From CAZGCA01 sp964524145 (GTDB lineage Bacteria; Hydrogenedentota; CAZGCA01), in contig CAZGCA010000070.1 in assembly GCA_964524145.1 (NCBI GenBank), positions 1 to 31,818 on the forward strand: a stretch of 31,818 nt of DNA. The letters run 5' to 3'. Shown here piece after piece: positions 6,661 through 15,956 of this stretch. The notes under the pieces are model-generated. The model was not told the origin of the DNA. It ran no database searches and saw nothing but the letters and a program-made list of their open reading frames with translations. Numbering within the stretch: position 1 is the stretch's first letter; each line of letters opens with the position of its first letter. The translations under genes were made by a program, and so were the position numbers.

Positions 6661-8580
6661 ATGCCTTTACTGTCACAAGTCGGTAGAAGGTCGTTAAGAG
6701 GGCGGCTTCTCGTCGGGTCGATCTACGCCGTCCTGCTGTTGGGCTCGGTGACGATGATATACCCGTTCCTGATGATGGTATCTTCCTCTCTCACGAGCCA
6801 TATCGATTTCGCGGACTTTGTGCTCGTACCAGAGTACCTCGTGAGCGAGAACAGGCTCATGATGAAGTACTCGCTGTTGAAAGGAACCATCCAGTTTCAG
6901 AGAAAGCTCGAACGGTTTTTCGAACCCATTATGCAGAAGTTTAACGTGCCGCTGACCACGCCAACACCCGAGTTTCAGATCGACGAGATGCTCGCGAAAG
7001 AAGGTACAACTCGATGGATTCATGACTGGTATGAGTTTAAGGAATCGCTGCCGCTGCGGTGCACGATGCCTCTCTTCATTCAATGGACGCCTCTCTTCGG
7101 CGGCCCCGTTCTCGATAAGTACCACGCGTTCCTGCGCGACAGATACGACAATGATATCGACAAGCTCAACGTGGTGTACGGCGAGACGAACGAGTTTTTC
7201 GGTGAGGTGTCGCCGCCGTACCTGCGCGAAGAATACGTTGCCCGCGTGTGGATGCCGGAGGATACGGTGAAGATGCGCGAGTGGAACGGGTTCCGCGAAA
7301 CGCTGTCGCCGGTGGAGACACAGGTTGTGTCCGGGGAGGAGATATACCATACCTTCCTGCAGGAAAAGAAATACCGGGATATCCACGCGCTCAACGAAAG
7401 CTATGGTACGAGCTACGGGGATTTCTGGCAGATTCGTCTGCCCGAAACACTGCCGGAGCACCCTATCGTTGCCGCCAATTGGGAGGAGTTTGTGCGGACA
7501 ACATGGCCGTTGCGGTTCCTGAAGCTCGACAAAGGCGAGGCGGGATACCATGAGTTTCTCCGCGACAAGTACGGCACCATCGACCGATACAACGAGGCGT
7601 ATGGTGCTGAGGCGATCTCGTTCGAGGAGATACCGTTTGCCTCGACGTACCCGTGGGTTCACGCAAGCGAGAACTCGCGGCCTGCGTATGATTGGGCTCG
7701 GTTTGTCCGGTTCGCCGCCCCGCCCGACGGGTTTCAGCTCGAAACGACTGAGGGAATGTATCGCGCGTTTCTCGAACGCAGGTTTGGCTCGATACAAGAG
7801 CTCAACGGCACGTATGAAACGAGCTACACGAAGTTTGCCGAAGTGACGCCTCCTTACCTTCAGACGACGGCGTACGAGGTGCGGGAAAACAAGTGGCATC
7901 TCCGCTGGGACTACGCCACGAGAAGCTATCGAATCGTGACAGAGTACATGTTGCTGCACGGTCGCGCGTTTCTCAATACGTTCATACTGGTACTCAGCCT
8001 CGTGCTGGTCCAGCTCACCGTCAACCCGCTTGCCGCGTTCGCTCTGTCAAAAATGAACTTACCGTTTGAGCGCCAGGCCTTGTTGTTTCTTGTGGGTACG
8101 ATGGCGTTTCCTGCCGCGGTGGGAATGATCCCGAACTTTCTGTTGCTCAAAGAGCTGCACCTTCTCAACACGTACTGGGCTATCATTCTGCCCGCTGCCG
8201 CGAACGGGTACACGATCTTCATCCTGAAGAACTTTTTCGACGGGTTGCCCCAGGAGCTTTTCGAGTATTGCACGCTCGAGGGAGCCGGGCCGCTGCGGCA
8301 GTTCTGGCACGTCGCCGTGCCGCTCAACAAGCCGATATTTGCCGTGATCGCGCTGCACGCGTTCGGGCTCGCATACGGAACATTCATGTGGGCGTTCGTG
8401 GTTTGTCAGAAGGAGAGCATGTGGACGCTGATGGTGTGGTTGCATCAGTTTGGCGTCCGATGGGGAACCGGACCTCTCATGATGTCGGGACTCGTGCTTG
8501 CCGCCATTCCGACGTTGCTCGTGTTTATCTTCTGCCAGAGGATCATAATCCGGGGTATTCCACTGCCGACGTTCAAGTAG
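6661..8580 (+). CDS. MalG-type ABC permease with a large periplasmic repeat insertion
   Basis: A 639-residue partner permease, more than twice the usual 270-300 residues. Helix 1 is at about 15-45. The end (about 425-639) holds the remaining helices, the EAA loop (EYCTLEGAGPLRQFWHVAVP, about 534-553) and the usual C-terminal IRGIPLPTFK. Between helix 1 and helix 2, where MalG has a short periplasmic loop, lie about 380 hydrophilic residues. Most of this (120-400) is a fourfold repeat, given as a separate feature. The gene starts 20 bp after the fused permease, so the two proteins probably form one heterodimeric channel. The insertion may help capture substrate or hold the fused binding domain. 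Confidence 0.9.
   Translation: MPLLSQVGRRSLRGRLLVGSIYAVLLLGSVTMIYPFLMMVSSSLTSHIDFADFVLVPEYLVSENRLMMKYSLLKGTIQFQRKLERFFEPIMQKFNVPLTTPTPEFQIDEMLAKEGTTRWIHDWYEFKESLPLRCTMPLFIQWTPLFGGPVLDKYHAFLRDRYDNDIDKLNVVYGETNEFFGEVSPPYLREEYVARVWMPEDTVKMREWNGFRETLSPVETQVVSGEEIYHTFLQEKKYRDIHALNESYGTSYGDFWQIRLPETLPEHPIVAANWEEFVRTTWPLRFLKLDKGEAGYHEFLRDKYGTIDRYNEAYGAEAISFEEIPFASTYPWVHASENSRPAYDWARFVRFAAPPDGFQLETTEGMYRAFLERRFGSIQELNGTYETSYTKFAEVTPPYLQTTAYEVRENKWHLRWDYATRSYRIVTEYMLLHGRAFLNTFILVLSLVLVQLTVNPLAAFALSKMNLPFERQALLFLVGTMAFPAAVGMIPNFLLLKELHLLNTYWAIILPAAANGYTIFILKNFFDGLPQELFEYCTLEGAGPLRQFWHVAVPLNKPIFAVIALHAFGLAYGTFMWAFVVCQKESMWTLMVWLHQFGVRWGTGPLMMSGLVLAAIPTLLVFIFCQRIIIRGIPLPTFK
7018..7860 (+). repeat. Four protein repeats inside the MalG-type permease
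   Basis: Units of about 65-80 residues begin with W..F.....PL and continue to a core of the form Y..FLR.KYG.I..LN..YGTSY..F.EI..P. Core copies are YHAFLRDRYDNDIDKLN (residues 154-170), YHTFLQEKKYRDIHALN (229-245), YHEFLRDKYGTIDRYN (296-311) and YRAFLERRFGSIQELN (367-382). The pattern resembles the FL..KYG.I..LN..WGT.Y segment found in GH42-like glycosidases. DNA identity between units is low, so the duplications are old. Confidence 0.75.
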
Positions 8581-8596
8581 CACAGGAGATCTGAAG

Positions 8597-10849
8597 ATGA
8601 CGAGAGACTACTCATGGTTCAACGTTATGAAGGTGGCGCTGTGCTCTGTCGTTCTTAGCCTGTCATTCGCGATGCTGTCGCCGGCTCTATGTGCGGAACC
8701 GGCTCAGGCGCTGGAGAAACTCGAGTTCTGCAGCCAAACGTTCTCACGAGAAAACATCATGGTTCGGCTCATGACCATCCCGCTGCTTAACGACGAGGAG
8801 TTTAAGCGGTTCAAGGGGCTGTACTTCGAGAAGCTGGGCGAGGGGATGGATGCTATGGAAGTCGACGCCAAGATGGCCGAAGCGTTTGACGAATACAACC
8901 GACTTCAGGACAGAACGAAGCTTATGGAAAGGTTGGGACCGATCACAGAGGTCTTGAATTCGTATCAGCCGCCGCCCTACTCGAAGGAACAGTTTGTGTA
9001 CGTGTCGATGGGTGCAAGCCTTTCGCAAGGTGGCGGAGCAAGTCCCCCGAGCAAAGGCTGGGTGTACATCGTAGCGGACCGATTGCGTAGCATCTACCCG
9101 GAGGCCCGTGTACGCAACCTGGCTGTGGGAGGCAAGACAACGCAACACGCCCGCGACGTCCAACTGCCTGAAGCGATAGAGTGTTATCCGGACCTTATAA
9201 CCTTCACGGCGGGTTTGAACGATCTGCAATACGGCGTGCCTGCGGAGACGGTGCGGGAGAACACGGACGTTGTGCTGCGTGAACTGACGGAAAAGACAGA
9301 TTCCAAAGTCGTGATAACGCTTATGCCCGATTTCTACAGTGCGCCTGCGTTCTCGCTGGGCATTCCGAAACTTGAGGAACGAAAAGCAGACATAACATCA
9401 GAACGCATAGACGCATTCAATGCAATCTTCAAGGAGCTTGGAGCGAAGTATAACGCGGAGCTGGCCGATATTGGCGAGATGTTTGACGGGTCCATGGAAG
9501 ATGACGAAGTTGACAGACACTTCTCATTCGACGGAGTCCATCCTAACAACGCCGGCCACGCCAGGTTTGCAGATATGTTCTGGCCGACCATCGAACGTGT
9601 TCTCGGCATCACGCCTGACCGGTCAGTTGAAGGGGCCACATCACGGGGTGGGTCATCGATACGAAGCGTGTGGGACATCGACACCATTAAGAGCATGCCG
9701 CTGGACGTCGAGGTGGTCTCGGAGACGCGTTCGGAGGGTGACGGCAAGGAGTATCTCGAACGGGAGGTTCTCTACACGTCCCAGGTGACTGACGGCAAAC
9801 CCGTTCGAGCGCTGGCGTACCTGACGATTCCGCTGGGAGCGAACAAGCCCCTGCCGGCCATGGTGAGCATAAGGGCGCTTTGGGGAGGGCCTTCGCACAA
9901 GAACAACTCGCTTCACTACGCCCGCGAGTACGGCGTGGTGTCGCTCGGCGTCCATCTACCCGAGGGTCAGAGCAGAGCCGTGTGGCCCGAGGGTTTCACT
10001 GAGATCACCGACCACGAGAAGGACTACGAGAAATCCTATTTCTACGTTCTTGCGAACGCAGCCATGCGAGGAGTGACCTACCTTCAGACACTTGCGGAGG
10101 TGAACCCGAATCGAATCGGCATCACGGGAGCGTCACGCGGGGGCATGGCGTCCATCATTGCCAACGGCGTGGACGAAAGGATTCGCATGGCTATCCCCAT
10201 GATCGCCGCCGGTTTCTCCCCCGAAGGGTTGCAACACCTCAAATCGACGCTCCCGATGCCTTTGCTGGTGGCGAGCACGTTGCGGTTCAACCCGCTGGAT
10301 TATGCACTCACCCAGCATGGCGCGACGTTCCTGGTCGTCGGAGCTCAGGACCCAGTATTCCCCTATGCGGAGGCGTCGGGCACCTTCCAGGCTTTTCCCG
10401 GCGAGAAACGTTTTGAGGCGGTGTTCGATTGGGGTCACGGCAGCTACGTCCCCGATTCAGCGGCGGAGACGGAGTTCGGCGAGAACGCCGAAAAGAAGAT
10501 GTTGCGGGCGAGGCTGAATACCAAGGCATGGATCGATAGTTGGCTCTTCGATAAGGAACCCCTGCCGGCGAGTCCGGCTGTTGAGATGAAAGCCGAGGGC
10601 GGCCGATGTCTATTCACCGCGCGCATTGACCCGGGTTCGACCAGAACGTTGCTCGTTTTCAGCACGGACGGAGCGAAGACGTTCAAGAAGGTGCTGATGA
10701 AGGGGGAAGGCGGCCACCGTTCAGCAACCGTGAGAATTTCCGCCGAAGATCATAGGCGGATGACCTACTACGTCGAGGTCGAGTATGCCGACAGATGTTT
10801 TCTTTCGTCCCCGCCTGTCTTGGCTGAAGGGTTTGAAGAAAGGAACTGA
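8597..10849 (+). CDS. Exported double esterase: SGNH hydrolase plus alpha/beta hydrolase
   Basis: A 750-residue exported protein (signal peptide within 1-33, ending ALCAE) with two complete catalytic sets. Domain 1 (about 130-340) is an SGNH/GDSL hydrolase: nucleophile Ser141 in GASLSQG, the block II Gly near 178, Asn208 in GLND, and Asp312/His315 in DGVHPN. Domain 2 (about 360-660) is an alpha/beta hydrolase of the acetyl-xylan-esterase/prolyl-oligopeptidase type: Ser513 in GASRG, Asp585 in GAQDPVFP, His614 in DWGHGSY. The last 90 residues look like a small beta domain. AGGAG lies about 9 nt before the ATG. Removal of acyl groups from a polysaccharide is the likely role; the bond specificity is unknown. 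Confidence 0.88.
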   Translation: MTRDYSWFNVMKVALCSVVLSLSFAMLSPALCAEPAQALEKLEFCSQTFSRENIMVRLMTIPLLNDEEFKRFKGLYFEKLGEGMDAMEVDAKMAEAFDEYNRLQDRTKLMERLGPITEVLNSYQPPPYSKEQFVYVSMGASLSQGGGASPPSKGWVYIVADRLRSIYPEARVRNLAVGGKTTQHARDVQLPEAIECYPDLITFTAGLNDLQYGVPAETVRENTDVVLRELTEKTDSKVVITLMPDFYSAPAFSLGIPKLEERKADITSERIDAFNAIFKELGAKYNAELADIGEMFDGSMEDDEVDRHFSFDGVHPNNAGHARFADMFWPTIERVLGITPDRSVEGATSRGGSSIRSVWDIDTIKSMPLDVEVVSETRSEGDGKEYLEREVLYTSQVTDGKPVRALAYLTIPLGANKPLPAMVSIRALWGGPSHKNNSLHYAREYGVVSLGVHLPEGQSRAVWPEGFTEITDHEKDYEKSYFYVLANAAMRGVTYLQTLAEVNPNRIGITGASRGGMASIIANGVDERIRMAIPMIAAGFSPEGLQHLKSTLPMPLLVASTLRFNPLDYALTQHGATFLVVGAQDPVFPYAEASGTFQAFPGEKRFEAVFDWGHGSYVPDSAAETEFGENAEKKMLRARLNTKAWIDSWLFDKEPLPASPAVEMKAEGGRCLFTARIDPGSTRTLLVFSTDGAKTFKKVLMKGEGGHRSATVRISAEDHRRMTYYVEVEYADRCFLSSPPVLAEGFEERN

Positions 10850-10852
10850 TTG

Positions 10853-12535
10853 ATGAGGTTCACGTATGGGGTTGTCCTGGGGATAGGCCTCATGTCGCTT
10901 GTTGTGAGCCCAGAGTTCGCCGAGGAGACAGAGCAGGCGAGCGCGGCAGAGTCGGTGATGGTTCCGATGCGGGATGGCATCCGCCTTGAGACGCAGATAT
11001 ACCTTCCACCGGGCGATGGGGCCTGGCCGGGTATACTGGCCCGGGCAAACACCGTACTTGACAGCTACGCGGCGCTGGCACGCATAGCAACAGGGAAAGG
11101 GTACGCCTTCGTCGGGCAGAGCACGCGCGGAATAGCCGGTTCGGAGGGAGTGAACCGTTTGTTCCTAGACGACGGGTGGGGCGAACACCAGGACGGCTAC
11201 GACACCGTCGAGTGGGTTGCCGCCCAACCATGGAGCAACGGCAAGGTTGGTACCGCGGGACACTCCGGGCGCGGTATTATTCAGTATATGATGGCCGGCA
11301 GCGTGCCGCCGCATCTCGTCTGCCAGTGGGTGAAGCAGGCGCCATGCAATTTGTACGAACACATGGTCTACCATGGCGGCGTGTACCGCAAGGCAATGCT
11401 CGACCAGTTCGTGGCATTCATGGGGCCTGCCGTGGTACAGGCCTATCAATTGCATCCCAGCTACGACCTGTTCTGGGACCGGATGAACATCCGGAAGCGA
11501 CACCCGCTGATCACCACGCCCACCGTCCACATAGGCGGATGGTTCGATGTGTTCGCGCAGGGTACGCTGGACGCGTTCTCCGGCCTCCACTACCACGGCG
11601 GGGAGGGTGCGCGCGGCAACCAGAAGCTGCTGATGGGCCCATGGCTGCACGGGCCGTTCGTGAACCGAGCAGGCGACTTGTCTTTTCCCGAGAATGCACT
11701 CTATTCGAACGAGGAGTACTTCGCGGACTACCTGAGCTGGTTCGATTATTGGCTGAAGGGTGCACATTCGGATTACATGAATCAACCGCCGGTGAGATAC
11801 TACACGATGGGCGACGTGGACGATGCGGACGCTCCGGGCAACGAGTGGCGCACGTCGGATGACTGGCCTCCCGGAAACTGTGAGAAGACCAGTTACTATC
11901 TTCACGACGACGGGACTCTTCGACAGGCGGTCTTGGAGGAGACGACGAGTTCGCTGTCTTACGATTACGATCCGGATAATCCCGTTCCTTCGGTTGCTCC
12001 CGACCACGAGGTAATGCCTCTCCATTATCGCGCGCCGTTGGATCAGCGGTTCATCGAGGACCGTCGGGACGTGCTCGTTTTCAGCACGCCGCCGCTCGAT
12101 GAGCCCGTCGAGGTTACCGGACGAGTCACGTGCCGTTTGTGGGCGTCTTCGTCCGCTCGAGATACGGATTGGGTGGTGAAACTCACAGACGTGTATCCTG
12201 ACGGCCGGTCCATTCTCATTCTGGACGGCGCGCTCCGCGCCCGGCATCGCGTCTCGATGGCGAGAGAAGATTTCCTCGAGCCGGGCACGGTCTGCGAATT
12301 CAATGTCGACCTGTGGAGCACATCTATTGTCTTCAACAAAGGCCATCGGATACGTGTTCTCGTGACGAGCAGCAACGATCCGCGATTCGATCCCAACCCA
12401 AATACAGGTCACGCGTTCCGGGCCGATGAAGAACGGGTTGTCGCCCACAACACACTATACATGGATTCAAAACACCCATCGTGCATCGTGCTGCCCATTC
12501 CGACAGGGAGAAACGCCAATGACGAAGAGAACTGA
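10853..12535 (+). CDS. CocE/NonD-family (peptidase S15-like) hydrolase
   Basis: A 560-residue member of the CocE/NonD alpha/beta-hydrolase family, probably exported (hydrophobic N-terminus about 1-24). Family marks: VPMRDGIRLETQIYLP near the start, STRGIAGSEG, the nucleophile Ser138 in GHSGRG (GxSYxG-like with Gly for Tyr), Asp232 in GGWFDVF and His266 in GPWLHG. A C-terminal jelly-roll domain (about 355-550) is typical. Relatives hydrolyse esters or acyl-amino acid bonds; here an acyl ester on the polysaccharide is the contextual guess. The ATG at 10853 is 3 bp after the previous stop, with AGGA upstream; an in-frame TTG directly before it is the alternative start. It overlaps the next gene by 17 bp. 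Confidence 0.88.
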   Translation: MRFTYGVVLGIGLMSLVVSPEFAEETEQASAAESVMVPMRDGIRLETQIYLPPGDGAWPGILARANTVLDSYAALARIATGKGYAFVGQSTRGIAGSEGVNRLFLDDGWGEHQDGYDTVEWVAAQPWSNGKVGTAGHSGRGIIQYMMAGSVPPHLVCQWVKQAPCNLYEHMVYHGGVYRKAMLDQFVAFMGPAVVQAYQLHPSYDLFWDRMNIRKRHPLITTPTVHIGGWFDVFAQGTLDAFSGLHYHGGEGARGNQKLLMGPWLHGPFVNRAGDLSFPENALYSNEEYFADYLSWFDYWLKGAHSDYMNQPPVRYYTMGDVDDADAPGNEWRTSDDWPPGNCEKTSYYLHDDGTLRQAVLEETTSSLSYDYDPDNPVPSVAPDHEVMPLHYRAPLDQRFIEDRRDVLVFSTPPLDEPVEVTGRVTCRLWASSSARDTDWVVKLTDVYPDGRSILILDGALRARHRVSMAREDFLEPGTVCEFNVDLWSTSIVFNKGHRIRVLVTSSNDPRFDPNPNTGHAFRADEERVVAHNTLYMDSKHPSCIVLPIPTGRNANDEEN

Positions 12536-14618
12536 GCCCCTTCTCTTCAACGATGGCGACATCAGGGCGTTGCAGGAAAGTGTCCGACGGATTTCCCAGG
12601 TGAGAAGGGCGTTCGGACATATCCGTCGCCTTGCCGACGAGACGATAGACGAACAGTTTGTCGTGCCTCAATCGAAGCGGAACGCCCCGCCCGATGCCAA
12701 GATCCGCGGCTTCGACGAACACCGGGTGTTCGTGCTCCGGCAACAGGAGTCTCTCAACCAAACGATTGTCGGACTAAACACCGCTCTGGTCCGTGCTGCC
12801 TGTTACGCGGTGACGGGCAACGCGAAGTACGGACGCCGCGCGATTGATATCCTTATCGAGTTCGCCCGGTGTGGTGTGTTTCTTGAAGAACGGAAGAACA
12901 TGGGGACGGCCCTCGGCAACAGTGTATTCGGGATCAACTACCTGATGTCGGTCGATCTGCTGCGGGGTGCGTTCTCTCCCGACGAGCAAAACGAGGTCGA
13001 CAGTTTCCTGGAGCGGCTTGGGAACGAGATCGTGTATGACAGCGAGAGGTTTCTGCCGAACTTCGCGTCAACAAACGTGTACAGCAACCATATGGCGTTC
13101 CATCACGGAACCGTCGGCGTGATTGGTGCGTACTTGGGCAATCGCCGGTTCATCCGTTGGGCGCTCGAAGGCAAGGCGGGTTTCTTCGACCTGGTTGATC
13201 GAGGAATTCTCGACCGCGGCTTGTGGCAGGAGGGGACAACAGGCTACCATTTTGTGGCTCTGGCAGCGTTGACTTATCTCGCCGCCGCCTTTCGCAACAG
13301 AAAGATGAAGCCGGACCTTTTCACAGCAGAGAGTCGGCGTGGGAACACCCTCGCGATGCTCTTCAATGGACCCGTACGGCTTGCGTTTCCAGATCTGTCC
13401 GTGCCGTCGATTGGCGACACTTACGGATACATATACAGCCTCAAGGGGCACGGGGCTGTCATTGACGCGTGGCGCTTCCTGAGAAAGCCTGTTTACGGGT
13501 GGGTCCTCTCGCAATCGAGGCTGGACAACGTCCACCCGAAGATCGGTTCGAAAGGTGAGGTTAGCGCGCTTCTCTGTGCACTTCTGTGGAGTCGGGAGCG
13601 AGTGTCCGGAAGATCTCCGTCCGCCAGATCAGAACTCTTTGAAGCGCACGGGTACGCGGTTCTCAGACAAATCGAGTCAAGAGAGTACTGGGGATCCGAC
13701 TCGCTGGTTGCCGTCATGAATTTCGACAGGAGCCGACAACACAGCCATGCCGACAAGCTCGGGATTATTCTGTTCGGAAAGGGAAAGCTGCTTGTCCCGG
13801 ACGTCGGTGCCAAGTCGACCGAGAAAGGACTGAACTTCCTGTCGCTCGTGCGAAAAGACTGGAACGTTCGCACCGCCGCACACAACACCGTCGTCGTGGA
13901 CGAGCAGGACCAACAGTCGATTAAGAAGCAGCTCAAGCTTGTGTTGTACGAGAAGAACAGGCAATTCGGCATCGTCTCGGCGGCAGACTTCGGCACCCTC
14001 TATCCCGGCGTCACACAGAGACGCACTCTATTGATGACCGACGGTTACTTCCTGGACGTGTTCTCGGTGGCGAGCAACGAGACACACGTGTACGACTATG
14101 TTCTCCGCTCTTTCGACGAGAGCGGACAGACACGGACCGCCGATGACGTTGAACCTCTTGAGTTCGGCGCCGCCGACGGGCCTTACTCGATGATGGGCAA
14201 CGTCCGCGCCATGGAAACCGACAAACGATGGAGCTGCCATTGGAAACAGGGCAACGTCCGGTTCTGGCTGTCCATGTTGGGCGAGTCGAATACGCACGTC
14301 ATCTTTGCCGAAGGCCCGCGCGACGACCGATACACGCCGCCGAACATCCCGATGGTGTTGGTGCGGCGGGTCGCTAAACAGACACACTTCGTCTCGCTTC
14401 TCGTGCCGAGCCGCAGCAAGACGATGAACCACGCCTTGGAAGACGTCAAGTCCGCCAAAGGTCTGCTGACTCTGCGAATTGTAGGTCCGGAATATGAGGA
14501 CCATCTTGTGCTGAGTCTTTCCTTTCGGCCACGTGCGAGACAACTCACGATAGAACATCAGAACAAGAAGCACGCTCGCGACGGCATCTACCTATACAAA
14601 CGGTTCAAGCAACGATAG
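12519..14618 (+). CDS. Heparinase II/III-like polysaccharide lyase, no signal peptide
   Basis: A 699-residue protein with the two-part heparinase II/III layout. An N-terminal alpha-toroid (about 60-330) carries NHMAFHHG (His191) and QEGTTGYHF (Glu238, Tyr243), matching the lyase catalytic region. A C-terminal beta-sandwich (about 370-690) carries QHSHADKLGIILFGKGKLL (His408/His410, Asp412) and AAHNTVVVDEQ. Such enzymes cleave uronic-acid-containing chains by beta-elimination. The ATG at 12519 has AGGGAG 8 nt upstream and gives no signal peptide, so the enzyme probably acts in the cytoplasm on imported oligosaccharides. The frame is open further upstream (to 12426), but that would add about 90 bp of overlap with the previous gene. 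Substrate unknown. Confidence 0.88.
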   Translation: MTKRTEPLLFNDGDIRALQESVRRISQVRRAFGHIRRLADETIDEQFVVPQSKRNAPPDAKIRGFDEHRVFVLRQQESLNQTIVGLNTALVRAACYAVTGNAKYGRRAIDILIEFARCGVFLEERKNMGTALGNSVFGINYLMSVDLLRGAFSPDEQNEVDSFLERLGNEIVYDSERFLPNFASTNVYSNHMAFHHGTVGVIGAYLGNRRFIRWALEGKAGFFDLVDRGILDRGLWQEGTTGYHFVALAALTYLAAAFRNRKMKPDLFTAESRRGNTLAMLFNGPVRLAFPDLSVPSIGDTYGYIYSLKGHGAVIDAWRFLRKPVYGWVLSQSRLDNVHPKIGSKGEVSALLCALLWSRERVSGRSPSARSELFEAHGYAVLRQIESREYWGSDSLVAVMNFDRSRQHSHADKLGIILFGKGKLLVPDVGAKSTEKGLNFLSLVRKDWNVRTAAHNTVVVDEQDQQSIKKQLKLVLYEKNRQFGIVSAADFGTLYPGVTQRRTLLMTDGYFLDVFSVASNETHVYDYVLRSFDESGQTRTADDVEPLEFGAADGPYSMMGNVRAMETDKRWSCHWKQGNVRFWLSMLGESNTHVIFAEGPRDDRYTPPNIPMVLVRRVAKQTHFVSLLVPSRSKTMNHALEDVKSAKGLLTLRIVGPEYEDHLVLSLSFRPRARQLTIEHQNKKHARDGIYLYKRFKQR

Positions 14619-14639
14619 ACCCAGAAGGAGACATTGACT

Positions 14640-15932
14640 ATGACTTTGGCACCACTCGCGCCAGACATCACGAGACTCACAACTGCCAGGACGAAACGCG
14701 CGTCGAGCTGGGACCGCTCCGGCAGGAACATCGATTGGATCAGCGTCGGCCCCGGAGAAACGCGCGTCCTCGCGGACGTGGACGGTCCCGGCCGCATCAC
14801 CCATTTCTACTTCACAATGATCAACCCGGACATCCTCGACTTTCGCGAAACGGTGCTCCGCATGTTCTGGGACGGTGAGCAGATGCCCAGCGTCGAGGTG
14901 CCTCTGGGCGACTTCTTCTGTGTCGGCAACTGCATGGTTCGCCGTTTTACCTCGCTGATGATGACTGTAAACCTCGGCGCCGGCATCAACCGGAACAGCG
15001 GGTTCAATTGTTACTTCCCCATGCCGTTTGCTGATGGTGCTCGCATCGAACTGGAAAACCAGAGCCGCCGCCCGCTCGGCGGATCGCACGGTGCGTTCTG
15101 GTACCATATTGAGTACGAAGAGCACGACTCGCCGCCCGGCGAAGAAGTAGGCCGGTTTCACGCCCAGTGGCGCAGGGAGAACCTCACGACGTCGGCAGAT
15201 CCCGACAAAACCAACATGACCCTTTGGGAAGGTGTCAACCTCGACGGGTCGGATAACTATGTCCTTCTCGAAGCCGAGGGATGGGGACAGTTGGCAGGCA
15301 TTCTTCTCAACGTGGACAATGTCGCCGGCGGATGGTACGGTGAGGGTGACGACATGATATTCGTGGACGGGGAGAAGTGGCCGCCATCCCTGCACGGAAC
15401 CGGTACCGAGGAGGTGTTCGGGGGCGGCGCCTGTCCGGACGCAGAGTACGCGGGACCCTACACCGGGTTCCATCTCGTCGAGAACCGCGACGGGAAGAAG
15501 TTCTTGGGTAAGAACTCCATGTACCGGTGGTACATCCACGACCCTGTGCGATTCCGGAAATCGGTCAAGGTCACCATCGAGCACGGACACGCCAACAACT
15601 TCGAAAACGACTATTCGAGCGTCGCGTACTGGTACCAGCGCGAGCCGCACGCGGCGTTTCCTGCGCTGCCTCCGGCCGCTGAGCGCGTACCGTTGTTTCC
15701 GCAGGAGTTCCATGAAGCGCACAGAAAGGCCGAGGCGTTGATGATAGCGCTCCATGAGTTGAGGGGTGACCCGGACAAACGAGCGCTTGTACCTGACGAC
15801 GAGTACCAGCGCGTCAGGCAGCTTTTGAACCAGGCCAACGAGGCGTTTGGCGCCCGGGACTACCCAACCGCTGACGGCTACCTTGTTGAAGCTTTCGACG
15901 TTCTCGGCAAGTATGTACCTGCGGGAAGTTAG
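14640..15932 (+). CDS. GH172 (DUF2961) family glycoside hydrolase
   Basis: A 430-residue DUF2961 protein. Family marks are SGRNIDWISVGPGETRVLAD near residue 27, DVDGPGRITHFYFT, VPLGDFF, GFNCYFPMPF, YVLLEAEGWGQLAG and the HGTGTEEVFGGG region (about 252-263) with adjacent acidic residues. Characterised GH172 members act on alpha-D-fructofuranose or D-arabinofuranose linkages as oligomers, so a furanose in the target glycan is possible but not proven. No signal peptide is present, which suggests cytoplasmic action, like the preceding lyase. The ATG at 14640 is 9 nt after AAGGAG; an in-frame TTG at 14634 is too close to it. The gene follows the lyase by 21 bp. Confidence 0.88.
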   Translation: MTLAPLAPDITRLTTARTKRASSWDRSGRNIDWISVGPGETRVLADVDGPGRITHFYFTMINPDILDFRETVLRMFWDGEQMPSVEVPLGDFFCVGNCMVRRFTSLMMTVNLGAGINRNSGFNCYFPMPFADGARIELENQSRRPLGGSHGAFWYHIEYEEHDSPPGEEVGRFHAQWRRENLTTSADPDKTNMTLWEGVNLDGSDNYVLLEAEGWGQLAGILLNVDNVAGGWYGEGDDMIFVDGEKWPPSLHGTGTEEVFGGGACPDAEYAGPYTGFHLVENRDGKKFLGKNSMYRWYIHDPVRFRKSVKVTIEHGHANNFENDYSSVAYWYQREPHAAFPALPPAAERVPLFPQEFHEAHRKAEALMIALHELRGDPDKRALVPDDEYQRVRQLLNQANEAFGARDYPTADGYLVEAFDVLGKYVPAGS

Positions 15933-15956
15933 GGACGTTTTCTTGAGGCACGAACG

